DNA of 50,934 nt from Acidobacteriota bacterium. Lineage in GTDB: Bacteria; Acidobacteriota; Thermoanaerobaculia; Gp7-AA8. The stretch lies in contig JAFAOU010000079.1 of the NCBI GenBank assembly GCA_019247495.1, positions 1 to 50,934 of the forward strand, read 5' to 3'. Position 1 is the stretch's first letter, and the number at the start of each line of letters is the position of its first letter. The notes under the pieces are model-generated. The model searched no databases and was not told where the DNA came from. It was given only the letters and a program-made list of their open reading frames with translations. Of the stretch, positions 17,847 to 26,200 are shown piece by piece. Made by a program: the position numbers and the translations under genes.

Positions 17847-18121
17847 TACGGTTGGAAGGTGGGGGCGACGTTCATCCAGTCGCTGAGCGTCTTCAGCATG
17901 TCGTCGTCCCAGAACGGACCGCCTGGCGGCATCTGCGGCTGTTCCGATCCGTCGAGGCGCGCGTAAACATGGCGCGCGTTGGCGTGATCGGGATAGTCGC
18001 CGTCGCCTGCCGGGTCGGACATGTAGTCGAAGTCATTGAGTTTTACGCCCATTCGCGCCATGTGTTTGATCGAGGGCTGCGTAAAGAGTGGCACTACGTC
18101 CGCTGCGAATGATCCAGCCAT
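17846..18121 (-). CDS. Small cytochrome-c-fold-like protein without heme motif
   Basis: 91 residues from the ATG at 18121, which has AAGGAG 6 bp upstream. The pattern VVPLFTQPSIKHMARMG ... DLARLD-like helices ... QMPPGGPFWDDDMLKTLSDWMN mimics the C-terminal part of small c-type cytochrome or PSCyt-like domains, where MPP and a terminal W-x-x-G helix line the heme. No CxxCH is present, so it probably does not bind heme covalently. No signal peptide. It follows the CxxCH protein by 10 bp and is coupled to the next gene. Function unknown; perhaps a partner of the upstream cytochrome. Confidence 0.7.
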   Translation of the reverse strand: MAGSFAADVVPLFTQPSIKHMARMGVKLNDFDYMSDPAGDGDYPDHANARHVYARLDGSEQPQMPPGGPFWDDDMLKTLSDWMNVAPTFQP

Positions 18122-18131
18122 ATGTTCTCCT

Positions 18132-19646
18132 TCAGTGAACGGATTTCGTCGGTTGTCCGCCGAGGGCGGTATTGCGGCCAAAGGCGTGGGTGAGCTCGCT
18201 GCGGCGCTTCAGCGCAACCTTGTTGGAAGCGGAGCCGGGGAAGGCCTCCTGGAGCAGGTAGCTGAAATCGGTGCTGTACGTAAACGACGAATCGGTCGCC
18301 AGCGTGTGGCAATACATGCAGCTCGAGTCGTTCGTCTTCGGTCCCATCAGGTACGTTTCCATGGTCGCGTTCGCGAGGTCGTGCGGAATCTGGCCGGCGC
18401 CCTGATTGATCAGCGTTCCCTTCTTCAGCACTTGCGCTGGTTTGCCTTTGATGTAGGGCACGGATGGCCACTGCGTGCTGACGAGCTGGTAGTACTGCCA
18501 GACCGATCCCATGGCCGCGAGTTTCTGCTGCACCTGCGCGTTGATGTCGGTCGCCTTTACCTTCGCGACCGAATCGTCGGCGACCACCATCTGCGTCGGC
18601 GGGGTCTGTTTCACGCGCGGATCGCCGCTCCATCCGCCTTTCGGAGCCTTTGGTTGCAGGTTCGGCGGACATTGCGCGGCGGGGCAGGCGGGGTTGTTGA
18701 ATGAAGGAGTAGGGCCGGAGTAGTTGTCCACCTGCTCGAAAGTCGACCAGATCCACTGCGGCGCATTCTTCGTCTTGTGAGCGATGTGCAGCCCGACCAG
18801 TCCCATCGTGTACTGCTTGCAAAGAAACTTGCCGGTCTTCTCTTTGTTGGGCCAGGCGATTTCGACGGTACGCGTGTGATAGCGCGGGCTCGGCGCCGGA
18901 AGAATTCTCCACGCTGCTTTGACTTCGATCGGGCCCATCGTTTTGTCATCATTCGAACCGACCGGCTGGAAGTTGACGTCGGCTTTCAGGTTGCGGCTGT
19001 CCCAGAACTTGTTCGCGTTGATGAAGTTGAATTCGTCTTCGTTCATGCGCAATTCGTAGCGCACGAAGGAACCGTTCTGGTCGATGAGCGGCGCGAACGT
19101 GCCGGCCTGCAGAAACTCCTGCGCGGTATTCGCATCCTTCATGATCATCCGCAGCACCGGCATCCTGGCCTCGGCGGCGTCATGCGCGTCGAGCGAGTCG
19201 CAGCCGGGCAGCGGATCGAGCGGGCAGTTCCACCCGGCCGGCTCGATACCGGAGTGCGAGTCGCCGCGGAAGACTGCCCAATCGGGTTTGTACGTTTCCC
19301 AAACGGTCGGGCCGTAATCGCCGGACGGAAGCGGCTTGCCGCAATCGCGCGCGGCGCCGTTCTGCAGATTGCACGGTCCCGATCCGCTGGTCGAGTTGGA
19401 CGCCGGCCAGTTCAGCGCGAGAAAGATGTTCCACGAGTAAATGTCGAAGTTTGCCTGGCGATTGAAGTCTCCGGGATCGGGCAGAACGACGTCGTAGGGG
19501 ATCTCGCAACTGTAGTTGACCGGTGGCCGCAGCACGTCGGGAGGCTGCGGTTGCTGCGCATTGGCAGAACGGGAACTTGTCGCAACGCCGATGGACGCGA
19601 CTGCGACGACCGAGGCAATCACAAGACACCACGAGGATGAGCGCAT
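18132..19646 (-). CDS. Exported c-type cytochrome-like protein
   Basis: 504 residues. Residues 1-30 form a signal peptide (SSWCLVIASVVAVASIGVATS ... ANAQ). The body has the signature pieces of a bacterial family: WNIFLALNWPA, VWETYKPDW, LHIAHKTKNAPQWIWSTFEQVDN. One heme attachment site, CMYCH, lies about 60 residues before the C-terminus. It should be a periplasmic mono-heme protein; its redox partner is unknown. AAGGAG precedes the ATG. Two small genes follow on the same strand and are probably co-transcribed. Confidence 0.8.
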   Translation of the reverse strand: MRSSSWCLVIASVVAVASIGVATSSRSANAQQPQPPDVLRPPVNYSCEIPYDVVLPDPGDFNRQANFDIYSWNIFLALNWPASNSTSGSGPCNLQNGAARDCGKPLPSGDYGPTVWETYKPDWAVFRGDSHSGIEPAGWNCPLDPLPGCDSLDAHDAAEARMPVLRMIMKDANTAQEFLQAGTFAPLIDQNGSFVRYELRMNEDEFNFINANKFWDSRNLKADVNFQPVGSNDDKTMGPIEVKAAWRILPAPSPRYHTRTVEIAWPNKEKTGKFLCKQYTMGLVGLHIAHKTKNAPQWIWSTFEQVDNYSGPTPSFNNPACPAAQCPPNLQPKAPKGGWSGDPRVKQTPPTQMVVADDSVAKVKATDINAQVQQKLAAMGSVWQYYQLVSTQWPSVPYIKGKPAQVLKKGTLINQGAGQIPHDLANATMETYLMGPKTNDSSCMYCHTLATDSSFTYSTDFSYLLQEAFPGSASNKVALKRRSELTHAFGRNTALGGQPTKSVH

Positions 19647-19721
19647 GGATCTCCTTCAAATTTGAGATGCCGATGGGTTGTGACTGAAGCTCCGGAACTA
19701 TACCTCTCTACATGCCGGACC

Positions 19722-20282
19722 TTACACGGCCTGCGCCACGATTGGTGCGGCCGCGGGCGTTCGTCTCCGCAGAATCGCGGCGGAGATCAGCGTCACGATC
19801 AGCCCGACCGGGAACGGTTCGATGAAGGTCATGGCGGAGTTCATGATCGGGTTTTTGAGCATCTCTTTCATCTTGTCCATCTGCGCCTTCTTCTCGGCGA
19901 TGGCAGAGTCCGAGGCGCCCTTCGCGCGCATCGTGTCGATTTCGTGGGTGGCCCACTTGTCCATGTGGCCCTGGGCGAATTCGGGCATCAACTTGAAGTA
20001 GATGAGCTCCCACGACGCGACGTAGAAGACGCACGAGATCAGCGTGATGAGGATGCCGACGCTGAAGCCGCGGCCGAAGGTGATGGTGCCGCCGGCGTTT
20101 TCGCGGTACGAGCGGATGCCGAAGAAGACCAGCAGGAATGACAGGAAGATGGCGGTGTAGCCGAAGATCTCGCCGTTATCGAAATTGATCGTCCCATTCT
20201 TCATGAGTGGGAGCGTGAGAAACATCAGGGCCGAGGAGATGACGCCGGAGATGAGGCCGAAGACGATGACGATTCTTTTCAT
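19722..20282 (-). CDS. DUF4199 membrane protein
   Basis: 186 residues from the ATG at 20282, which has AAAGGAAA 7 bp upstream (an upstream in-frame start at 20306 lacks one). Four hydrophobic helices: residues 1-25, 40-58, 75-97 and 152-172. Between the third and fourth lies a charged helical loop (GHMDKWATHEIDTMRAKG, EKKAQMDKMKEMLK). This is the DUF4199 layout; function unknown. It lies 92 bp downstream of the LuxR-type gene on the same strand, a neighbourhood that fits regulator plus membrane target. Confidence 0.88.
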   Translation of the reverse strand: MKRIVIVFGLISGVISSALMFLTLPLMKNGTINFDNGEIFGYTAIFLSFLLVFFGIRSYRENAGGTITFGRGFSVGILITLISCVFYVASWELIYFKLMPEFAQGHMDKWATHEIDTMRAKGASDSAIAEKKAQMDKMKEMLKNPIMNSAMTFIEPFPVGLIVTLISAAILRRRTPAAAPIVAQAV

Positions 20283-20374
20283 TTGGTGTTTCCTTTCGCG
20301 GCGCAAGGTACGGCCGAAGCGAGGTGTCGCGCAGTCGCCCGTTCGGGTGATTTTGGGGTAATCGAAAGTATGAA

Positions 20375-20821
20375 TCAGGGGATGAGCCCGAGATCTTTGG
20401 CTTTTTGCACGGCCTGGACGCGGCGATTGACCTGCATCTTCTCGAAGAGACGCGAGGAGTGCGTTTTCACGGTGTTCTCGGAGACGAAGAGCTTCTCGCC
20501 GATCTCGCGGTTGCTCAGTCCCTGCGCGATGAGCGCGAGGATCTCGTGTTCACGCGCGGTCAGGCCGACTTCTTTCAACTTGTCAGCGTTCATCACGAAC
20601 GGGGCGTCCATGCGCACCGGCACCTCGCGGATGACCACTACTTCCTTCGCGCGCGTCCACCGCAGTCCGAAGTAGATGCCGAGGACGGTGAAGATGACCG
20701 CGATCAGCCCGCCGTAGATTTCCGATGAATATTCGTGGACGAAGTACTTGTACTCGATGAACTTGAGCAACGCGATGAGCACTCCGCCCACGGCTCCGTA
20801 GAGCGCAACCTGTTTGACCAT
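20375..20821 (-). CDS. Membrane-tethered LuxR-type transcription regulator
   Basis: 148 residues. Two N-terminal hydrophobic helices (about 4-21 and 36-54) are joined by a short loop, then a linker, then a GerE/LuxR helix-turn-helix at 86-147 ([35 protein letters not shown] split over two helices). There is no receiver domain, so it is a one-component regulator held at the membrane. The ATG at 20821 was chosen because a TAGACT box lies 8 bp upstream; the longer version from 20866 would run through that box and into the divergent promoter. Probable targets are its own divergent region and the DUF4199 gene. Confidence 0.85.
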   Translation of the reverse strand: MVKQVALYGAVGGVLIALLKFIEYKYFVHEYSSEIYGGLIAVIFTVLGIYFGLRWTRAKEVVVIREVPVRMDAPFVMNADKLKEVGLTAREHEILALIAQGLSNREIGEKLFVSENTVKTHSSRLFEKMQVNRRVQAVQKAKDLGLIP

Positions 20822-20829
20822 GTCCGAGG

Positions 20830-20861
20830 AGTCTACCGTCGCCGCGGCGATTCGGTAGACT
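20830..20861. promoter_or_regulatory. Palindromic divergent promoter with two TAGACT boxes
   Basis: AGTCTACCG (20830-20838) and CGGTAGACT (20853-20861) are perfect inverted arms, with the 12-bp palindrome TCGCCGCGGCGA (20839-20850) between them. Each arm holds a TAGACT -10-like box: the minus one ends 8 bp from the ATG at 20821, the plus one 7 bp from the ATG at 20869. The two start codons are 47 bp apart. The dyad could also be the operator of the LuxR-type protein. Confidence 0.6.
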
Positions 20862-20868
20862 GACACTC

Positions 20869-21255
20869 ATGCCAGCCGATCTCGAACGGAACAAGCAGAC
20901 CGTGACGGCTTTCTACGATCTGATGTTCAACCAGTGCCGCCCCGCCGAGGCCATCGCGCTCTACACCGGCGACACGTACATCCAGCACAACCCCGACGTC
21001 GGCGACGGCAAGCAGGCCTTCATCGACTACTTCATGCGCATGGCCGCCGAGTTCCCCGGCAAACACGTCGAGTTCAAACGCGTCATCGCCGAAGGCAACT
21101 ACGTGGTGCTGCACTGCCACCAGACCTGGCCCGGCGATACCGACTGGGCCGGCATCGACATCTTCCGCCTCGATGACCACGGCAAGGTCGTAGAGCACTG
21201 GGACGTTTTGCAACGCGTCCCGGAAGAGTCGGCGAATCCGAACACGATGTTTTGA
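20869..21255 (+). CDS. SnoaL-like ester cyclase-family protein
   Basis: 128 residues, NTF2-like fold. [52 protein letters not shown] and [19 protein letters not shown] match the SnoaL-like family, including the conserved YIQHNP and EHWDV segments that line the pocket. Cytosolic. Small-molecule isomerase or hydrolase roles are known in the family; the substrate here is unknown. It is transcribed divergently from the membrane LuxR-type gene through a shared palindromic promoter with no Shine-Dalgarno. Confidence 0.88.
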   Translation: MPADLERNKQTVTAFYDLMFNQCRPAEAIALYTGDTYIQHNPDVGDGKQAFIDYFMRMAAEFPGKHVEFKRVIAEGNYVVLHCHQTWPGDTDWAGIDIFRLDDHGKVVEHWDVLQRVPEESANPNTMF

Positions 21256-21320
21256 TCCGCAGATTTACGCAGATGTCCGCAGACGCGGTTTTCTGCGTCA
21301 ATCTGCGTTATCTGCGGATC
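21254..21320. repeat. Word hairpin (ATCTGCG family) between convergent genes
   Basis: Left arm from 21254 reads GATCCGCAGAT then ACGCAGAT and CCGCAG; right arm ends ATCTGCGTTATCTGCGGATC at 21320. Imperfect stem of about 28 bp with a short TTTT loop. The left arm starts inside the TGA of the SnoaL-like gene. The same word family recurs at 40857-40927. Probably a bidirectional terminator. Confidence 0.65.
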
Positions 21321-21351
21321 GACACTATTAATCGCAAGGCGATCCCTTGAG

Positions 21352-22785
21352 TCAATTCAACCCCTCAAACAGCGCGACATACACATCGATCCCATCCCAC
21401 AGATTCTGCAGGCGGATGTTCTCGTTTGCGGCGTGCTGGTTGTCGTCGTGATTGGCGATCGGTAGGATCAGGACCGGCGTGTTGGATGGCTGTTGGAAGA
21501 GGTACATCGGGATGCTGCCGCCGAGGGTGGGGACGCGGACGGGTGGGTGTCCGGCGGTCGTCATCAGTGCGGCGATTTGTTGGGAGAGCGGGAGGTCGAG
21601 CGAGGTGCGGGCGGGTGGGTAGCCGGCGCCCCAGGTGAGTTTGGCGATTTTGGGGTGGGCGAGGCGGGTGGCGGCGTCGGGGGTGGTGCGGATGATCGTG
21701 TATCCCTGCGACTCGATGTGCTGTTCGACGAGTTTCTTGATCGACTCCGGCGTCTCCGCCGGCACGACGCGGAAGTCGAGTGACGCGGTGGCCTCGGTCT
21801 GGATCGTGTTCGAGGCCTGTGCGCCGATGTGGCCGGACTGGATTCCGCGAACGTTCAGCGCGGGCAGCAGGAGCGACTGATTGAGATTTTCGCTTTCGGT
21901 TGATGCGATGCCGAATTCGCGTTTGAGGTCGGATTCGACGGGCGGCATTTTGGCGATCGCGTCGTGTTCGGCGGCCGAGGAGGGTTTTACTTCGTCGTAG
22001 AAGTGCGCGATGAGAATGCGGCCGGTCTCGTCGCGCATCGAATCGATGAGGTGCGTGAGGCGGATGATCGGGTTGGGGACCCAGTTGCCGTAGTGGCCGT
22101 CGTGCAGGCCTTTGGCCGGACCGTAGACGGTCAGCTCCGCGTCGACGACGCCGCGCGCGCCGAAGACGAGTTGCATGCGGCGGCTTTGTTGGACGGGACC
22201 ATCGCAGAGAATCCAGGCGTCGGGGCGGAGGACGTCCGGATACTTCGCGAGGTAGTCGCCGAGGTGAGGGGAGCCGGCTTCCTCTTCGCCTTCGAAGACG
22301 AAGCGGAGATTGACGTTGGGCGCATGGCCGGACTTGCGCAGCGCGTCGAGCGCGGCGGCCATGGCGATGATGGGAGCTTTGTCGTCGCCGGAGGATCGTG
22401 CGTAGAGGCGCCATTCGGGATCGAGCGTTGTCGCGTTGCGCCAGTCGACGTCGTTGCCGGCGGCGTCGCGCATGACCGGCCTCCACGGTGGCGTTTGCCA
22501 CTGCTTCGGATCGACCGGCTGGCCGTCGTAGTGCGCGTAGAAGGCGATGGTGCGTGTCGCCCCTCGGGACGGGACATCGACGATGACGATTGGTGGGGCG
22601 TTGTCGAGCGTGAGGAGCTTCGTCTTCACGCCGCGCTTCTCGAACATGGCCTGGATCGCGGCGGCGTTGCGGGCGATGTTCGGCGCATCCGAGGCGAGGT
22701 TCGGGATCGCGAGGAAGTCGGAGAACTCGGTGAGGATGGCGCGTTGATCGGTGAGCGAGAGCAGGAGAAGTAGAAGTCTCAGCAC
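21352..22785 (-). CDS. M20-family metallopeptidase (dipeptidase-like)
   Basis: 477 residues from a GTG. The first 12 residues are hydrophobic (LRLLLLLLSL), a short export or anchor segment. The di-zinc M20 pattern is complete: AHYDGQP (His, Asp), SSGDDKAP (bridging Asp), EGEEEAGSP (catalytic Glu pair), LCDGP (Asp) and NQHAANENI (His). A dimerisation domain lies between about 205 and 350 (VNAEL-like strands, GHIGAQASNTIQ). Cleaves or hydrolyses small peptides; probably periplasmic. A TATCGT box (22798-22793) stands 7 bp before the GTG, with no Shine-Dalgarno. Confidence 0.92.
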   Translation of the reverse strand: MLRLLLLLLSLTDQRAILTEFSDFLAIPNLASDAPNIARNAAAIQAMFEKRGVKTKLLTLDNAPPIVIVDVPSRGATRTIAFYAHYDGQPVDPKQWQTPPWRPVMRDAAGNDVDWRNATTLDPEWRLYARSSGDDKAPIIAMAAALDALRKSGHAPNVNLRFVFEGEEEAGSPHLGDYLAKYPDVLRPDAWILCDGPVQQSRRMQLVFGARGVVDAELTVYGPAKGLHDGHYGNWVPNPIIRLTHLIDSMRDETGRILIAHFYDEVKPSSAAEHDAIAKMPPVESDLKREFGIASTESENLNQSLLLPALNVRGIQSGHIGAQASNTIQTEATASLDFRVVPAETPESIKKLVEQHIESQGYTIIRTTPDAATRLAHPKIAKLTWGAGYPPARTSLDLPLSQQIAALMTTAGHPPVRVPTLGGSIPMYLFQQPSNTPVLILPIANHDDNQHAANENIRLQNLWDGIDVYVALFEGLN

Positions 22786-22806
22786 GCCGCTAACGATAAA
22801 GGCTTT

Positions 22807-22860
22807 TCACCACGGAGACACAGAGGCACAGAGAGATTTCTCTGTGCCTCTGTGGTTCAA
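22807..22860. repeat. Word hairpin (CACAGAG family)
   Basis: CACAGAGGCACAGAGA (22819-22834) pairs perfectly with TCTCTGTGCCTCTGTG (22839-22854) over a 4-nt loop; CCACGGAGA extends the left side. It lies between two minus-strand genes and is related to the hairpin at 34311-34370. Confidence 0.7.
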
Positions 22861-22862
22861 AA

Positions 22863-23114
22863 TCAATGCGCTTTGTGATTGCGGAAGATCTGCACGCCTT
22901 CGCCGACCGCGGCTCCGACCAACGCGCCTTTGATTGGCTGATGGTGGTCGATGGCCGCTCCGGCCACGGCGCCGATGATCGCACCGCGCGTCTGGCTGTA
23001 GTGGTGGCGATGGTGGACGTGGCGGTAGTGATGATGCGTCCTCGCGAACGCGCTTCCGGCAGGCAAAAGGAGCGAAACGCTCAACAGTGCCGCCTGGATT
23101 TTCTTGCTTGCCAT
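22863..23114 (-). CDS. Small secreted glycine-zipper, His-rich protein
   Basis: 83 residues. Residues 1-24 are a signal peptide (KKIQAALLSVSLLLPAGSAFA). Then comes a His/Tyr-rich segment (RTHHHYRHVHHRHHY, ten His in 15 residues) that could bind metal, then two glycine-zipper units, RGAIIGAVAGAAIDHH and IKGALVGAAVGEGV. Such zippers insert in or associate with membranes. GGTGGAGG lies upstream of the ATG. The stop is 3 bp from the word hairpin. Role unknown; envelope-associated. Confidence 0.75.
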   Translation of the reverse strand: MASKKIQAALLSVSLLLPAGSAFARTHHHYRHVHHRHHYSQTRGAIIGAVAGAAIDHHQPIKGALVGAAVGEGVQIFRNHKAH

Positions 23115-23184
23115 AGGTTGTACCTCCACCCTCGGATATTGCGAGATCGGTGCCGGTAAACTCAGCCGTATGAGTAGTTTCAGC

Positions 23185-23214
23185 AAAAAAGGGACGCCGG
23201 AGCGCCCCTTTTTT
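23185..23214 (-). terminator. Rho-independent terminator of the giant gene
   Basis: On minus, immediately after the TAG stop, AAAAAAGGGGCGC pairs with GCGTCCCTTTTTT around a short TCCG-type loop and ends in a T-run. The A-run on the other side makes it usable from both strands. It is the only classical intrinsic terminator I found here. Confidence 0.85.
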
Positions 23215-23215
23215 A

Positions 23216-26200
23216 CTACTGCGCGGGTACGTAGGTGGGGTCCTGGGTCTGCATGTCGATGACGGAGCCGTAGGCGGTGATGCGGCCGTCGCCGTCGACC
23301 ACTTTGATGGCGATGCGGGCGTTGTACGCGGTGCCGACGCCGAGTTGCTGGAGGACGCGGAACTGGCGGTATTCGTTCGCGGCCAGGGGGATGGTGACCT
23401 TCGGCGCGACCTTGGCGTCGGGGAGGAAGACGGAGACTTCGACGGTGGCCGGCTTGCCGCTGACTTCCGCGATGCCGAGGTTGGTGCGGTAGCGGGTGGA
23501 GTCTTCGACCTGCAGAACATTGAGGACGCGGGAGCCTTTGCCGACGGCGTCGGCCGGTGTGACGGCAGCGATGAACTGGCCGTAGGTGCCGCCGCCGTCG
23601 ACCTGGTTGTAGGTGCGGCCGGTGACGACGAGGTTCGAGTCGGTCAGCGTATCGACGTGCATCGCGCCGCCCAGGTTGGTGGCGCCGAATCGCGAGGCCA
23701 CGATGTTGTCGAGGATGGTGACTTCGCCGGGGTTGACGGTGAGCGAGCGGGTGAGCGTGGCACCGGTTGCGTCGTTGAGCGGGTAGAGCGTCATCGTCAC
23801 GTATTGCGGATCGACGCCGGCGTTGAAGATGCGCACGTCGCTGCGCCAGTTCGCGAGGTCGTTGGTGATGTCGGCCACGCCCGGAAGTACGAACGTGCGC
23901 GCGGCCGTCTGCACCAGCGGGACGCCGCTGACGAGGAGCGGATCGGTGGTCTTGTTGTCGACGACCGAGGCGTACGCGGTGACTTTTCCGTCGCCGCCGG
24001 TGACTTTCACTTCCACGCGGCCGTCGGTGAGCGTGATGTTCTTCGCGGCGAGGAAGGAGTTGAGCTGCTGCTGCTCGCCGGCTTTGAGGTTGAGCGGTAA
24101 GTCGAGGAGGTTCTTGCCGGCGGCGTCGAAGACGCTGACGAGGACGGAGGCCGCCTTGCCGGCCGCTTCGACGATGCCGAGGTTGGTGCGGTAGACGGCG
24201 GATTGGGCGATCTGCTGGATGCTGAGGATGCCGGCGCGCGGGTCGCCGGTCGCTTTGCCGATGAAGCTGGCGAAGGGGATGGCCGGGATGTACTGGCCGA
24301 GCGTGCCGCCGGTGGACTGGTTGAACGTGCGGCTCGAGGCGACCGTCGCGAAGGACACGTTCACATCGTCGGGCAGCGGCGTGCCTTTGCCGTTGGTGTT
24401 GAGCGGGCGGACTTCGAGGACGCCGTTGGCGGCATCGCCGAGCGCGCCGACGCCGTACCAGTTCTTGACGATGTCGTCGAGGGCCATGGTGTCGTTCGCG
24501 GCGATCGAGACCTGCGTCTGTTTGACGGAGTTGGTGTCGCCGCCGGCGGGCGTGAATCGCAGGAGATAGTTGATTTTCTGCGGCGCGGTGTTGGTGATGC
24601 GGACGTCGGAGCGCCACTGCGAGTTGATGCCGTCGAGGTGGCCGACCGAGGGGATGATCAGGGAGTTGGCGGAAGGGGTGGAGATCGTCGTCGGCGAAAC
24701 GGGCGTCACCACGCTGATCGATATGGGGACGTTGACCGGCGGCTTGGCGTCGAGCGAGCCGATCTTCGCGGGCGAGCCGGGGAAGGTGAGGATGATCGTG
24801 GCGGTGAAGGTGCCGTTCGGGAGATCAGCCGGATCGGCCGAGACGCTGAGCGTAAGTCCGGCGGCGGGAAGGATGCCGCTGGACGGGGTGATGGTCAGCC
24901 ACGGTTCATCGGCCGATGCTGTGAAGGGAAGCGCGGTGCCCTGGCCAGGAATGAAGACCGTCTGAACGACGACATGCTTGTTGTTGATGTCGACGGTGGC
25001 GCTGGGACTCTGGCCGTTGACCGGCGCGACCGGGACGACGACTACGCGCTGCGATGCGGAGAAGGGACCAGGTCCCTGGCCGCAGGCGGAGAGGGCGCGG
25101 ACGCGGTAGAAGAATGCGGTCGGGACGGACGCGGACTTGGTGAAGGCGCGCGAGGTGCCGTTGACCTGGAACGACGTGGGAGTGTCGAAGGTTTCGGTGG
25201 CGGATTCCTGCAGTTCGTAGGTGGTCACGCCGCTGATATCGGTCCATTGCACGGTGTAGGTCTGGCCGGAGCTGGAGGTTCCGACCACGGACAGTTCCGG
25301 CGTTCCGCTGCTGCAGACGGTGAAGGTGCGCGTCGCGGAAACGAGCTGGTTGCAGTTCGCGATGCCGAGCGCCTGGACGAACCAGCTCGCGCTGCCGCCG
25401 GCGACGGGGAGGGTGATGGAAGTGCTGCTGGTCGAGCCGATCTCCTGCGTCGACGCGCCGCCGATCGAGGCGAAGACTTTGTAGCCGGTCGCGCCGGCGA
25501 CGGCGGTCCAGGAGAAGGTCACCGGCGATGTGATGATGGCGCCACTCGCGGGCGCAGTGAGCGTGGGCGGCTGCGCGCCGCACGAGCTTGTGCCGATGGT
25601 GGTGTTGGCGGTGGAGTTGTCGTTGGCGGAGATGGGATCGAAACTCGATCCGCTCACGAAAGCGGTGTTGCTGACGGTGCCGGAGGTGGCGGTGACGGTG
25701 TACGACGCGGTGATCGTCACGCTCTGGCCGGCGGTGAGGTTGCCGAGCGTGCACGGGAAACCGGTCACGCAGTTCGGCGTGGCGGTCACGAAGGAGAGGC
25801 CGCCCGGGGTCGGATCGGCGAGGACGACACCGGTCGCAGCGGAAGGACCGTTGTTGGTGACCGTGATCGTGTACGCGACCGAGGAGCCATTTGTCGCTGA
25901 CGAAGGACCGGTCTTGGTCACGGCGAGGTCGGCACTCGATGCCCCGAACGCCGTGGTGGCGGTGGCGCTGTTGTTTGCGGAGCTCGGATCCGGAGTGGTG
26001 GCGCTCGACACCGTGGCGGTGTTGGCGAGGCTGGTGCCGCTGAATCCCGGCGGCGTGGAGAAAGTGCTGCTGATGGTCTTGGTCTGGCCGGCTGTCATGG
26101 TGCCGAGCGCGCAGGGGAAGGTGGTGGTGCAGGCGCCGCTGTTGGAAACGAAGGTGGCGCCGGCGGGAGTGGGATCGGAAACGGTAACGGCGGTGGCGTC

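Noticed and set aside
17529..17966. 145-codon plus-strand frame after XDH
   Set aside because: Mirror of the minus-strand genes at 17484-18121, which have coupled starts and a ribosome site.
22863..24617. 584-codon minus-strand frame
   Set aside because: Only its last 83 codons are a gene (start at 23114 with a ribosome site and signal peptide); the rest is an off-frame reading of the giant gene.
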